From assembly GCA_965217175.1 (NCBI GenBank), contig OZ244251.1, positions 2,604,001 through 2,668,000 of the forward strand: a stretch of DNA of 64,000 bases. Reading direction: 5' to 3'. This stretch comes from Bin87 sp965217175. GTDB taxonomy: Bacteria > Chloroflexota > Dehalococcoidia > Lucifugimonadales > UBA3495. Below, one piece after another: positions 25,930 through 34,929 of the stretch. Each line of letters starts with the position of its first letter. Within the stretch, counting starts at the first letter, position 1. The notes beneath the pieces were generated by a model that did not search any database, was not told the origin of the DNA, and worked only from the letters and a program-made list of their open reading frames with translations. The position numbers were made by a program, and so were the translations under genes.

Positions 25930-26124
25930 ACCCTCCATCCCGATCGGGTTGCCCCGCAGTTAACTTGTCTCATCGGAGAAACCCTTAGGGACGAGGCATC
26001 TTTCGTCGTACTTCAGGTTGCACTTTTGCCATTCTTGTAGTGTTACAATGGCGCCCCTTTTAAATCAGTAATACCGACGCCCGCCGTCCGTTTCAGCTGC
26101 CAGCTGGAAACCAGGAATCCAAAG

Positions 26125-27372
26125 GTGTTATCTGTTCATTATCAGATATGTTGCGACGCGGTGGTTTGGCGCGAGTGTACTAACCGGATACATTTATCGG
26201 TTATTACCAATTCCCGACGATTTCATGTCGTTGACCACATGACCGGCGCACTCCTGGTTAGAGACTTGGTCAGGGCAGGCGTATCCCCCGCCATGGGATT
26301 CGCCGTGGACCGCTACGGTCCCCGATACCTTATGGCAGGCAGCGCCGTAGTGTTGGGCATATCACTGATGCTCCTGTCCCAAACCCGGGAAATCTGGCAG
26401 TTTATCCTGTTCTACGGGGTCATCGGCACCTTCGGCGTTCCGGGGTTAGGTTACAGCGTAGTCAGTCCGACCATCGCCAAGTGGTTTATCCGCCATCGGG
26501 GCCGGGCAACCGGCATCGCAACTGCCGGACTCAATGTGGGTGCGGTGGCGTTGACACCGTTGATACTGTTTCTGATCCAAGTTTTTGGTTGGCGGACAGC
26601 CTGGTTCTTTCTTGGTTTCGTTCCCTGGATCGTTGTTGTCCCACCTTCCCTACTGTGGTTGCGCAGGCAGCCGGAAGACATGGGATTGTTGCCGGATGGG
26701 GCCACTCCAGCTGTTCCTTCTGGGACGGACGAAACGCCAGAACCCGGTCGCACAGGCGAGGAGCCGGTTGATGAGATAAGTTGGACGGTTGCCCAGGCGT
26801 TGCGAACCCCAGCGTTTTGGCTACTCGTTGTCTACGAAGTGTTATCAGGTATGTCGATAGGCGCTTTGATAATCCACAGGATCCCATACGCAACGGATCT
26901 GGGCTTTTCCGATGTGCAAGCGGGTATCTCATTCGCGATCTATGGCATTTGCGCTTTCGCAGCCAAACTGACCTGGGGATTTTTGGCGGACCGTTATTCG
27001 ATTTGGCTGTTGGCCATCATCGCCTTATTTGGCAGCGCAATCAGCATCTTTGCCGGCGTGGGTTCAACGAGTGTTTGGCAGTTCTACGGCACATTCGGAG
27101 TGATGTACGGCCTAACAGGAGGATCGTTGGTTGTGATAGGGCCCCTGCTGTGGGCTGCGCATTTCGGTCGGCGGCACCAAGGCGCGATCAGAGGAATGAT
27201 GAGCCCGTTCTACCTCATCGCCAGCATTGGCGGGCCTATGTTCGCTGCGTTGATTTACGACCATTCCGGAAGCTACGATGTTGCTTTCAGAGTGTTCGCG
27301 GGGTACTTTGTGGCTAGCGCGGCACTAGTCTGGTTGTCCGGACGTTGGGCTAATTCAGCCTCCCCGGGCTGA
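26125..27372 (+). CDS. MFS transporter, apparently truncated at its 5' end
   Basis: Open from 26125 (415 residues), but only from about residue 40 does it resemble the family. Motif A 'MGFAVDRYGPRYLMA' appears at about residue 57, whereas in the other carriers here it follows two helices and about 70-75 residues. Helix 1 and most of helix 2 are therefore missing, and residues 1-38 (CCDAVVWRECTNRIH...) are unlike any transporter. A possible internal start is the ATG at 26239. No ribosome site precedes either. The rest (RRQPEDMGLLPDGA loop, 12-helix C-terminal half) is intact. It is probably a decaying gene; a functional shortened carrier is less likely. Confidence 0.65.
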   Translation: MLSVHYQICCDAVVWRECTNRIHLSVITNSRRFHVVDHMTGALLVRDLVRAGVSPAMGFAVDRYGPRYLMAGSAVVLGISLMLLSQTREIWQFILFYGVIGTFGVPGLGYSVVSPTIAKWFIRHRGRATGIATAGLNVGAVALTPLILFLIQVFGWRTAWFFLGFVPWIVVVPPSLLWLRRQPEDMGLLPDGATPAVPSGTDETPEPGRTGEEPVDEISWTVAQALRTPAFWLLVVYEVLSGMSIGALIIHRIPYATDLGFSDVQAGISFAIYGICAFAAKLTWGFLADRYSIWLLAIIALFGSAISIFAGVGSTSVWQFYGTFGVMYGLTGGSLVVIGPLLWAAHFGRRHQGAIRGMMSPFYLIASIGGPMFAALIYDHSGSYDVAFRVFAGYFVASAALVWLSGRWANSASPG

Positions 27373-27421
27373 TTCACGATTCGAAAGGTATTCATGTGGT
27401 CGTCTTGAACGGAGTTGCATT

Positions 27422-28543
27422 ATGACACCCGACCGATTCCACCTCGTCAGTCAAGTAGGCCGTGTTCCCTCCATGACCATTCGGCTGGACAGGCAGCAGG
27501 AAGTCAGGTTTCAACGCTTGACGGAGGAATCGATAATGATCGACCTTCACCAGCATCCGATGGTCCTGCCCGAAGACTTTGGCCAATATTGGGAGTACCT
27601 CCGTAGCGACAACTACGTTTGGGGGTACGATGCAGTGAGAGAAGGCGGCTTCACCGCCGTGGGAACAGCCAACGTCTTTCGGGGAATGCTGCACACCAAC
27701 GAAATGTCCTTCATCCGATTCTCCGATCTGTTGGACGAGATCAGCATGATGGTTGCTGACATATCGCGGCATGACGACGTGCTCCAGGTGAGCAATGCAG
27801 CCGACATAGAGACGGCTAAGCAGCAGGGCCAGGTGGGGTTCTTGCCCACGGTGGAACACTTGGCCATTGGCAATGAGGTAAACCTGGTAGACGTGCTTTA
27901 CAACTCGGGAATACGGCTGGCCGGCCTGACCTATAGTCGCAAGGCCTACATTGGCGACGGCATCTTCGAGCGCAACGACGGAGGCCTTAGTGAGTTCGGG
28001 CTGGAGGTTGTACAGCGCATGAACGAACTGGGGATGGTTGTCGACGTGTCGCACGCCTCCTTCCGAACCGCCATGGACGCCATCGAGGCATCAAAATCTC
28101 CGGTTACCTTCAGCCACGACGGTTCCTACACCCTCGCCAGCGACAGTTTTCAAGCCCGGAGGTTGAGAAAGGATGAAGAGTTGCTGGCCTGCGCCCAAAA
28201 GGGCGGCATTGTGGGCATCACCGCCGTACCCAACAGACTCAGCAACAATCCGGCGCAAAGCATCGAAAACGTGCTGGACCATTACGATTACATGGTCAAC
28301 CTCGTGGGCATGGAGCATGTCGCCATCGGCACAGACACCGGCATCGGCGACACCGTTGGTGTGGGGCAAGTGGTGATGCGCCGCACCGGTCCCGCTCCGG
28401 CTTCCTACCTCAACGGTCTGGAATCTCCCGCCGACGGCAAGAACATCGTCCGTGGCCTTATAGTCCGTGGCTACTCCGACGAAGACATCAAGAAGATCGT
28501 CGGCGGCAACGCCCTCGCTTTTTTCAAGCGGATCATGAAGTGA
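27422..28543 (+). CDS. Peptidase M19 / membrane dipeptidase-family hydrolase
   Basis: 373 residues. Zinc motifs of renal-dipeptidase-like amidohydrolases are present in order: His-containing 'MIDLHQHPM' (where the family has HxD), 'PTVEHLAIG' (bridging Glu), 'VVDVSHASFRTA' (His), 'VTFSHDGSYTL' (His) and 'VAIGTDTGIGD' (Asp). The family pattern 'RNDGGLSEFGLEVVQRMNELGMVVDVSH' is almost exact. Enzymes hydrolyse dipeptides, D-amino-acid dipeptides or beta-lactams; bacterial members are often cytoplasmic. The HxD becoming HxH is worth noting. The start ATG has CGGAG about 8 nt upstream. The first about 35 residues extend beyond the usual N-terminus, so a later start is possible. Confidence 0.88.
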   Translation: MTPDRFHLVSQVGRVPSMTIRLDRQQEVRFQRLTEESIMIDLHQHPMVLPEDFGQYWEYLRSDNYVWGYDAVREGGFTAVGTANVFRGMLHTNEMSFIRFSDLLDEISMMVADISRHDDVLQVSNAADIETAKQQGQVGFLPTVEHLAIGNEVNLVDVLYNSGIRLAGLTYSRKAYIGDGIFERNDGGLSEFGLEVVQRMNELGMVVDVSHASFRTAMDAIEASKSPVTFSHDGSYTLASDSFQARRLRKDEELLACAQKGGIVGITAVPNRLSNNPAQSIENVLDHYDYMVNLVGMEHVAIGTDTGIGDTVGVGQVVMRRTGPAPASYLNGLESPADGKNIVRGLIVRGYSDEDIKKIVGGNALAFFKRIMK

Positions 28544-28794
28544 GCCAACTCACATTTCCCGCCATACTCCCAGGATCTACGTCTCCATTCTTGGCTTTTG
28601 CCTGGCGCAGGCCCCGAGTAGCTCCCCGCCCCAGCGAGCTTACTGTCCCGCTATATCGCCTTTCCCTGCCAGCGCCAGGCACAGGAGGCACCACGGGGGC
28701 GGAAGTATGCCGCCGGCCGGGCATCGGCGAGCATACCTTCTCCAATACCTGTAGAATCCCATTCAGGCTAGCCCGAAGGAGGCCCGCATCCATT

Positions 28795-29847
28795 ATGAAG
28801 TTTGCCCTGTTTTTGCTGGGTTCCTGGACAGAGGACGAAACCAGCGCTCAAAGCCGCATCTTTGGTGAAATGCTGGAACAGGTTGAATACGCCGAGGATT
28901 TAGGCTTTGATTCAATCTGGATCGCGGAGCATCACTCCAGCCGGTACGGCATCTGTCCATCCCTGATGCCGTTGCTCGGCCACATCGCCGCCCGCACCAG
29001 GAAGATCCGGATCGGTGCCGGCGTCAGCGTCTTGCCTTTCCACAATCCCATTTTCCTGGCTGAAGAGACCGCCATGCTAGACGTTTTAAGCAATGGCAGG
29101 CTGGACTTCGGGGTTGGACGCGGCTCGGCGGATTACGAGTACGGCAACTTCAATGTCGACTTTGACACCCGGGACGTGCGGACCCAGGAGGCCCTGGACG
29201 TTATCCTGGGGCTTTGGACCGAAGACGATTTCACTTTTCAGGGCGAATTTTATCAGGTGAGAGACCTGACGATAGCTCCCAAGCCCGTGCAACAGCCCCA
29301 TCCCCCGGTATTTCTGGCCGTATCCCGCACTCCCGCCAGCGTGGACGTCGCCGTTTCGCGAGACCTGCCCATCCTGACCAGCTTTTCTACCCCGGAGGCG
29401 GATAACCTGGGCCTGTTTTCCCTTTACGCTGAACGCTGCGCCGCTGCCGGAAAGGATCTGCCTGTGGAGGAAATGCCCTACTTCCGGTTTGTGTACCTCG
29501 ATGAAGACGAGCTGACAGCCCGGGAATACCCGCGCCAGTCTCTGACCTGGGTCCGGGATCTGGGCGGTTATCGGCGCACCTTGACCCACGGCGATGAGAT
29601 CAATGTGGACCTGGACCACTGGCGCCGCACCCGCACCGTCGAACCGGCCACCTATGAGTCGGAACTGGAGACAACTGCTTACTTCGGCACGCCCGAGCAA
29701 TGTGTGCAGAGAATCACCAAGTTACGGGACGAACACGGCATCGGGTACTTTGGCGCCAGCATGTCCTTCGGTAGCATGGAGCACTCCAGGGTATTGCGTT
29801 CAATGGAGCTTTTCGCCAAGGAAGTAATGCCCAAGTTCCGGCAATAG
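28795..29847 (+). CDS. LLM-class flavin-dependent monooxygenase 1
   Basis: 350 residues from the ATG at 28795 (AAGGAGG at 28776-28782, 12-nt spacing). Bacterial-luciferase-like TIM barrel: 'YAEDLGFDSIWIAEHHSSRYG', 'RTRKIRIGAGVSVLPFHNPIFLAEETAMLDVLSNGRLDFGVGRG' and 'TPEQCVQRITKLRDEHGIGYF'. The family uses reduced FMN (or F420) to insert oxygen into, or oxidise, organic substrates. It is related to the protein at 45529-46578 (the same 'VLPLNNPLRIAEEVATVDQISEGRFDFGIGR' region) and more distantly to 41594-42586. It lies 250 nt downstream of the dipeptidase on the same strand. Confidence 0.92.
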   Translation: MKFALFLLGSWTEDETSAQSRIFGEMLEQVEYAEDLGFDSIWIAEHHSSRYGICPSLMPLLGHIAARTRKIRIGAGVSVLPFHNPIFLAEETAMLDVLSNGRLDFGVGRGSADYEYGNFNVDFDTRDVRTQEALDVILGLWTEDDFTFQGEFYQVRDLTIAPKPVQQPHPPVFLAVSRTPASVDVAVSRDLPILTSFSTPEADNLGLFSLYAERCAAAGKDLPVEEMPYFRFVYLDEDELTAREYPRQSLTWVRDLGGYRRTLTHGDEINVDLDHWRRTRTVEPATYESELETTAYFGTPEQCVQRITKLRDEHGIGYFGASMSFGSMEHSRVLRSMELFAKEVMPKFRQ

Positions 29848-30306
29848 AATTTCGTCACCGACTCTTGAGAGTCCAGGACCTCGCTTCCGGTCATGGTGAT
29901 TACGTTGTCCCAGACAAATTGGCCACCTTCCTGAAGTACCAGGATGAAATCTAGCGGTGCGCTCCCTGCCGGAACATACGCGCAACCCCGGCCCCCGCGG
30001 TGGAAGCAGGGGCTACCGATGACCGTACCCTGGCAGCGCCAGACTCCGTGGAGCGTCACAGTTTCCTGGGAATTCGCCCCGGCGGCCGCCGAAGGCTTGA
30101 TGGCCTGGGCGCAGCCTGATCCAGGTCCGTCGTCTTCTGCTCCAGGTGCGGCAGGCAGTGGATGGGATCGATGACAAAGTCGTCCCGCTCAAACCCGCCG
30201 GTATCGGCGCGATCTGCTGGGCATCGCCGTCCGCCGGAATACCTCATGGTTCATCGAAAAACTTCCTGGGTTCTGTTGTGGCAAGTAGATTTGAGATTGA
30301 GCACCA
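29848..30306. other. Gene-poor stretch with a transposase scrap
   Basis: About 460 bases. The minus strand holds an IS21-type IstA fragment (30105-30196). A protein-like minus-strand frame further on (about 29880-30060) has no recognisable family. Confidence 0.5.
30105..30196 (-). pseudogene. IS21-type transposase (IstA) C-terminal fragment
   Basis: The minus strand reads 'RDDFVIDPIHCLPHLEQKT' then TDLDQAAP, matching the end of IS21 IstA proteins (pattern 'PxHYLPLLExKPxALDxAxPL'). After this the frame shifts and similarity ends. No IstB or terminal repeats were seen. Confidence 0.5.
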
Positions 30307-31053
30307 ATGAAACACGCGGAGAGCGACTGTATGGCTTATCGGAAAATATCGTTCGGCGTTCGCCGACAAACACGGCAACGAGAAAGCGAAGTGTTGCGAA
30401 CCATCCAAGAGGGGATCGACCTCCACTTCTCCTTGTTTCAACACCCAGGTAAGCTATCGACCACCGAGGACAACAGGGTAGAACGGGTTTGGTTAAATCT
30501 GACTACCAGTGGTTTCCATTCGTTGAGGATAGCGACGTACGCATTGGAATCTGGCTACTATTCGCAATGCTTCACTTTGACCAGAGCAGCGCTCGAGGAT
30601 TGGTTAACCGCGTACGACTGTATCAACAACCCCGGGACCGTTAAGGCTTTGGACGATGCCGAAGGGCGTGTTCCAACGTTTACTGACATGGCGGCAAGGC
30701 TTCCGGAAAAACTCAAGATTCTCTGGAAAGCTGCCGACGAACCTGAGGGAACTTACGGGTTTTTGAGCACGTTCGCGCACCCCCGCACACGAGCACTACA
30801 AGCCACATTCAACGACAGCGGGATGCTCCTGATAGTCCCGGCATACAACGAGATACGATTTGCGCTAGCTGCGCGACTGCTTCTTCAAACGGCATTATTG
30901 TTGTTGGAGTTCGTCGAGCGGCTGGCGGATTATTTGGCAACCCCGGCATCAAACGAATGGAAGGTACAAAGTCTGAACACAGTCAAACCCAGGTGTTTTA
31001 CCCTTCTTGCATCATTGCTGGATCGCTTGGATTCCTACATCTCTGACCCATAG
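30307..31053 (+). CDS. Hypothetical helical protein
   Basis: 248 residues, mostly helical, not recognised with confidence. The segment 'GFHSLRIATYALESGYYSQCFTLTRAALEDWLTAYDCI' resembles the core of DUF5677-like proteins (a helix with Arg/Ala-rich 'TRAALE'), and 'STFAHPRTRAL' supplies a conserved-looking His-Pro. There are no signal peptide, no membrane span apart from a hydrophobic helix 'FALAARLLLQTALLLLEFV', and no obvious ribosome site at the first ATG (30307); 30331 is an alternative. GC is lower than in its neighbours, and it sits between transposase and gene scraps, suggesting transfer. Confidence 0.6.
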   Translation: MKHAESDCMAYRKISFGVRRQTRQRESEVLRTIQEGIDLHFSLFQHPGKLSTTEDNRVERVWLNLTTSGFHSLRIATYALESGYYSQCFTLTRAALEDWLTAYDCINNPGTVKALDDAEGRVPTFTDMAARLPEKLKILWKAADEPEGTYGFLSTFAHPRTRALQATFNDSGMLLIVPAYNEIRFALAARLLLQTALLLLEFVERLADYLATPASNEWKVQSLNTVKPRCFTLLASLLDRLDSYISDP

Positions 31054-31618
31054 CAGGGCATTGCAATGGAGTGGGCAACTGGTTGGGAGAAGCTGCGCAT
31101 TGGCGCGGTTGGCAGCGTATCCGCTGGTTCAAGTGAGTATGCGGACGCCCAGACGGTTTGCTGTGGTGATACGGAGCAGGCCGCTTACCTGGACTTTGGC
31201 GCCACCTCGCAGCGCCTAGTTCCGAACCGCGTTCAACACGCCGGGAATGAGTAGCCGCTCTGGCACGTGCTCCTCGTTGTGCCAGCGGTCAATATCCTCC
31301 TCCGCCTCCGGGAGACCATCGGTAAAGACCATTAACATTCCTCCTCCATTGTCTCTGCCACCCTGGACCTACCGAATCGATCCGTCGGCGTCGCCCTTCG
31401 TGAGCATCGGTACCGCCTGATCGTTGTTTATGCGGCCCGGGACATACTCGGCGTGATATAGTCAGCGGCAGATACGAGCCAGCGAGTTTTAAAGGTTGCA
31501 ATCGCACCGGTGGTTGGATGACGCCATCCGCCGAATCACCAAAAGGCAGAGAGAGAGACGGTCATCAGTCCATCGGTGGAGAACCGTCATTCCGACAAAC
31601 CAGTATCAGGAGGCCACC
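31054..31618. other. Intergenic region with a gene remnant
   Basis: About 565 bases before SMP-30 copy 2. It holds a broken minus-strand gene (31216-31338). No other feature is recognised. A long upstream extension of the SMP-30 frame (from 31496) lacks a ribosome site and family similarity. Confidence 0.5.
31216..31338 (-). pseudogene. Truncated EthD/DUF-like small protein
   Basis: Starting after GGAGGAGGA on the minus strand, 40 codons read MLMVFTDGLPEAEEDIDRW then HNEEHVPERLLIPGVLNAVRN and stop at TAG (31216-31218). Then, still in frame, ALRGGAKVQ continues. The family (ferredoxin-like, about 200 residues, pattern 'DFxRWYDEEHVPERLxIPGF') should continue with 'GxPKYLALYEL'. A stop and later frame loss cut this copy. 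The ribosome site is intact, so a 40-residue peptide could still be made. Confidence 0.6.
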
Positions 31619-32524
31619 ATGCCCGATAGTTTGGATCAAATCGTAGAATCCTCCGAAGCGGAACGGCTGGCCACCGGTTTCGAGTTTACCGAAGGGCCCC
31701 TGTGGCACCCGGAGGGCTACCTATTATTCGTGAATAACCGGATCAACGTCATCTATCGCCTGGTGCCCGGCGGCGATCCCGAGGTCATACGGGATAATAG
31801 CGGGGCCGCCAACGGCCTGACCTTCGACCTCCAGGGCCGGCTGATAATGTGCGAAGGGGACAACCGGCAGATCACCCGTTGGGAACCCGACGGGTCCATC
31901 ACCGTAATCGCCGACCGCTGGGAGGGCAAGCGGTTACACCGGCCCAACGACGTGGTTTGCCGCTCCGACGGAGGCATCTACTTCACCAGCCCCGGCCTTC
32001 GCCTGCCCCCGGAAGAGCGGGAAATCGACTTCCACGGCATCCACCGTATTGCTCCCGACGGCACGGTGACCGCCGTGATCACCGACCTGGAATCGCCCAA
32101 CGGCCTGGCCTTCTCTCCCGACGAAACTATTCTGTACGCCGACAACACCCGCCGCGGCGACGAATGTGCCGCGGAGAAGGAACGGGGGGAGGTTTGTACT
32201 CACCAGTACATCCGGGCGTACGACGTGGCTCCCGACGGCTCGGTGAGCAACAGTAGACTGTTCGCCAATATGCACTCGGCGGAGGACGGCGTCCCCGATG
32301 GGATGAAGGTTGATACCGACGGCCGGGTCTACTGCACGGGCGCGGAAGGAGTTTGGGTCTTCGAGCCGGACGGTTCCCTGTTGGGTATAATCCGGTTGCC
32401 CGAGATTCCGGCCAATTGCGCCTGGGGTGACCCCGACTACCGTACCATGTACTTCACGGCCCGTAGCTCAGTCTACCGGATGCGGATGAAGACCACCGGA
32501 ATCAACCCCTGGCGGGGCGGCTGA
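31619..32524 (+). CDS. SMP-30/gluconolactonase-family lactonase, copy 2
   Basis: 301 residues starting MPDSLDQIVE at 31619 (CAGGAGG 7 nt upstream). Propeller signatures: 'EFTEGPLWHPEGY' (metal Glu), 'FDLQGRLIMCEGDN', 'RPNDVVCRSDGGIYFTSP', 'SPNGLAFSPDE' (metal Asn) and 'VPDGMKVDTDGRVY' (metal Asp). It is a cytoplasmic metal-dependent lactonase by family. It is very similar to copy 3 (60575-61492) and less to copy 1. The same-strand neighbour 207 nt downstream is a PuuE-like deacetylase, and the convergent cluster beyond encodes FAD oxidase, racemase and SDR genes, suggesting a peripheral catabolic set. Confidence 0.93.
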   Translation: MPDSLDQIVESSEAERLATGFEFTEGPLWHPEGYLLFVNNRINVIYRLVPGGDPEVIRDNSGAANGLTFDLQGRLIMCEGDNRQITRWEPDGSITVIADRWEGKRLHRPNDVVCRSDGGIYFTSPGLRLPPEEREIDFHGIHRIAPDGTVTAVITDLESPNGLAFSPDETILYADNTRRGDECAAEKERGEVCTHQYIRAYDVAPDGSVSNSRLFANMHSAEDGVPDGMKVDTDGRVYCTGAEGVWVFEPDGSLLGIIRLPEIPANCAWGDPDYRTMYFTARSSVYRMRMKTTGINPWRGG

Positions 32525-32731
32525 CCGACCCTTTCCGACTACGCATGCGTCCGCAGATGCCAGTCCGTTCGTGGTCTTCCCGATTGGGCGGTATACCACG
32601 CCGGGGATGTGGAGCCAGTCGACGATCCCCTCCCATGCGCCCAGCGCACCAGGACCCGGTGGGCCGCGCGCGCCCGTTCAAACAGGTAACCTTGCGGAGG
32701 CGGGTGCCGGATGCAAAGGAGGAGCAATCTC

Positions 32732-33628
32732 ATGACAGGACGCGACCTGATCGGCTACGGCCCCAACCCGCCGGTGGTCGAGTGGCCCAACGGCGCCCGG
32801 ATTGCCGTATCGTTTGTCGTCAACTACGAGGAGGGATCCGAAAATTCCATCCTGGATGGGGATCCTCACGGTGAGACGGTTGGCGAATCGCCGTCGCCGG
32901 TGGCCAGAGGAGAGAGGGACCTGGCAAATGAGTCTTTCTTCGAGTATGGGAGCCGGGTCGGCGTCTGGCGCATCCTGGATCTGCTGGACGAGTATGGAGT
33001 CAACTCGACCTTCTTCGCCTGCGCCCTGGCCCTGGAACGCAACCCGGAAGTGGGGCCGGAGGTCGTTCGCCGGGGACATGAGGTGATGGGCCACGGCAAC
33101 CGCTGGGAAGAATACTACAAGATGGACCGGGAGGCTGAACGCGTGGCCATCAATCAGGCCGTGGCCTCCATCACCCGCACCACCGGGCAGCGGCCTTTGG
33201 GCTGGTACACGCGTTACGGACCCAGCGTGAACACCCGGGAACTGGTGGTTGAGGAAGGCGGATTCGTCTACGACTGCAACGCCTACAACGACGACCTCCC
33301 CTATTACACTGAGGTCCATGGAAACCCGTGGCTGGTGGTGCCATACTCGTTGGAGGTCAACGACTACGGGTTTTGGCGCGGCCAGTTGTCAACGCCCAAC
33401 GATTTCTTCGAGTCGGCTCGCAATTGCTTCGACACCCTTTACCGGGAGGGAGCAACCCACCCCAAGATGATGTCCGTAGGACTCCATTGCCGCATCATCG
33501 GCAAGCCGGCCCGCGCGGCGGCGCTACGCCGGTTCCTGGAATATGTGAAGGGCAAGCCCGATGTTTGGCTGCCCCGTCGCATCGACATCGCCCGGTGGTG
33601 GCAGGGTAATTACCCCCCTGGCAAATGA
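32732..33628 (+). CDS. Polysaccharide-deacetylase-family hydrolase, allantoinase PuuE-like
   Basis: 298 residues starting MTGRDLIGYG at 32732 with AAGGAGGAG upstream. The N-terminus 'PNPPVVEWPNGARIAVSFVVNYEEGSE' is the signature of the PuuE group rather than true chitin/peptidoglycan deacetylases. The NodB barrel continues with 'YGVNSTFFACALALERNPEVGPEVVRRGHEVMGHGNRWEEY', 'GWYTRYGPSVNTRELV' and a C-terminal 'VGLHCRIIGKPARAAALRRFLEYV'. PuuE opens the allantoin ring without a metal; relatives act on other cyclic amides. No other purine-catabolism gene is adjacent, so the substrate may differ. Confidence 0.88.
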   Translation: MTGRDLIGYGPNPPVVEWPNGARIAVSFVVNYEEGSENSILDGDPHGETVGESPSPVARGERDLANESFFEYGSRVGVWRILDLLDEYGVNSTFFACALALERNPEVGPEVVRRGHEVMGHGNRWEEYYKMDREAERVAINQAVASITRTTGQRPLGWYTRYGPSVNTRELVVEEGGFVYDCNAYNDDLPYYTEVHGNPWLVVPYSLEVNDYGFWRGQLSTPNDFFESARNCFDTLYREGATHPKMMSVGLHCRIIGKPARAAALRRFLEYVKGKPDVWLPRRIDIARWWQGNYPPGK

Positions 33629-33671
33629 TGACCGTGGGGCTCAGAGTGATCGGGCAAGACTGAGGCTGGCG

Positions 33672-34865
33672 TTATTCCTCCACGTCTTGGGTGGCTGTGA
33701 GGAAGTCGGCGTCGGCGAAATCTGCGAAGCGGTCGGGGAGGAATTGGCTCATGTCGGAGACGACCCGAGTTGAACCACGGCAGATGTAGTCGGTGATGAT
33801 GCGGCCAGTGATGGGCCCCAGGTGGATGCCCTTGGTGGTGTGTCCGGTAGCCAGGAGGACCCCTTCTCGACCGGGCACCGGGCCGATGATCGGTTTGCTG
33901 TCGGGACTCAGGGGGCGGGAACCGGCGAGCTGTTGAACCAACTCGGCACGCTCCAGGTCGGGTAAGACATCTATGGCACGCTGAAGGAGCTCCAACCGGG
34001 CAGTTTCGGTTGGCTGTCGGTCAAATTCCTCGCCCCAAAAAAGTTCTTTCTGGTCATAGTCCCGACCGCCGGTGCTCCCGACGCTGGTGAGACCGTCCAT
34101 CCGGCTGATCATGTGACCGCGCTTGGGGGAGCTGATCAGCACCGGAAGGGGTTCGCCGGGGTAGTTGAGCAAAAGGCGCTCTCCCTTCATGGGGCGGACC
34201 GGAACGGGAAAGCCCAGCCAGGGAGCGAAGGCCCGGCTCCAGGTGCCGGCGGCCACCACCACCGCTCCGCAGCGTATATCCTCGGAGACGGTCTTGACGC
34301 CGGAAATCGTGGAGCCACTGGTGACCAGGCCGGTTACTTCCCGGTAAAGGATGTTGGCGCCCTTGAGTTCGGCGCCCCGGCCCAGGGCCAGGTTAAGGCG
34401 GTAGCTGTCCAACTGGGCGGACTCGTCCTCATAGACAGCTCCGATGATGGAGTGTGAGAGGCGAGGTTCAATGGAGTGGACTTCCCGGGAGTCGATCCAG
34501 TGCATCTTGACATGGGGTTGCTGCCAGACCATCAGGCTTTTGATCAGACCGGCCTCTTCGTCGTCCAGAGCCAACCGGAGAGAAGGGCGACGCTGGTAGA
34601 GCAGGTCCATCCCGGTGGTGGATTCCAGCTCGGGGACGATCTGCTCAAACTCGGAGTAGGAGGCCCGCGCCATTTGGAAGGACGCCCCGGCGGAGAACTC
34701 AGCGCCCAGCAGGCTGAGGGAACCGGTGGCGTGAGCGGAGGCTCCGCTGCCGATTGATTCCCGCTCCAGGAGGGTCACGTTGACGCCTTCCCGGGCCAGG
34801 TAATATGCAACCGAGCACCCGACCACGCCGGCGCCGATCACCACTACATCCGCAGTTTCAGGCAC
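33672..34865 (-). CDS. FAD-dependent amine/D-amino-acid oxidase-family oxidoreductase
   Basis: 397 residues. I prefer the GTG at 34865 (GGAGG 8 nt upstream) over the TTG at 34880. The dinucleotide-binding motif 'DVVVIGAGVVGCSVAYYLAREGVNVTLLERESIGSGAS' starts the protein. The C-terminal 'SRPLSPDSKPIIGPVPGREGVLLATGHTTKGIHLGPITGRII' is the DAO-family FAD cap. Members oxidise glycine, sarcosine, D-amino acids or related amines using FAD. It lies 64 nt downstream of an Asp/Glu-racemase-family gene on the same strand, consistent with co-transcription. Confidence 0.88.
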   Translation of the reverse strand: MPETADVVVIGAGVVGCSVAYYLAREGVNVTLLERESIGSGASAHATGSLSLLGAEFSAGASFQMARASYSEFEQIVPELESTTGMDLLYQRRPSLRLALDDEEAGLIKSLMVWQQPHVKMHWIDSREVHSIEPRLSHSIIGAVYEDESAQLDSYRLNLALGRGAELKGANILYREVTGLVTSGSTISGVKTVSEDIRCGAVVVAAGTWSRAFAPWLGFPVPVRPMKGERLLLNYPGEPLPVLISSPKRGHMISRMDGLTSVGSTGGRDYDQKELFWGEEFDRQPTETARLELLQRAIDVLPDLERAELVQQLAGSRPLSPDSKPIIGPVPGREGVLLATGHTTKGIHLGPITGRIITDYICRGSTRVVSDMSQFLPDRFADFADADFLTATQDVEE

Positions 34866-34929
34866 AATTCTGCCCTCCAATGGGAGTTTTGGGGACTATC
34901 GCCGTGGGCCACATACGCCGGTTCTCCTG

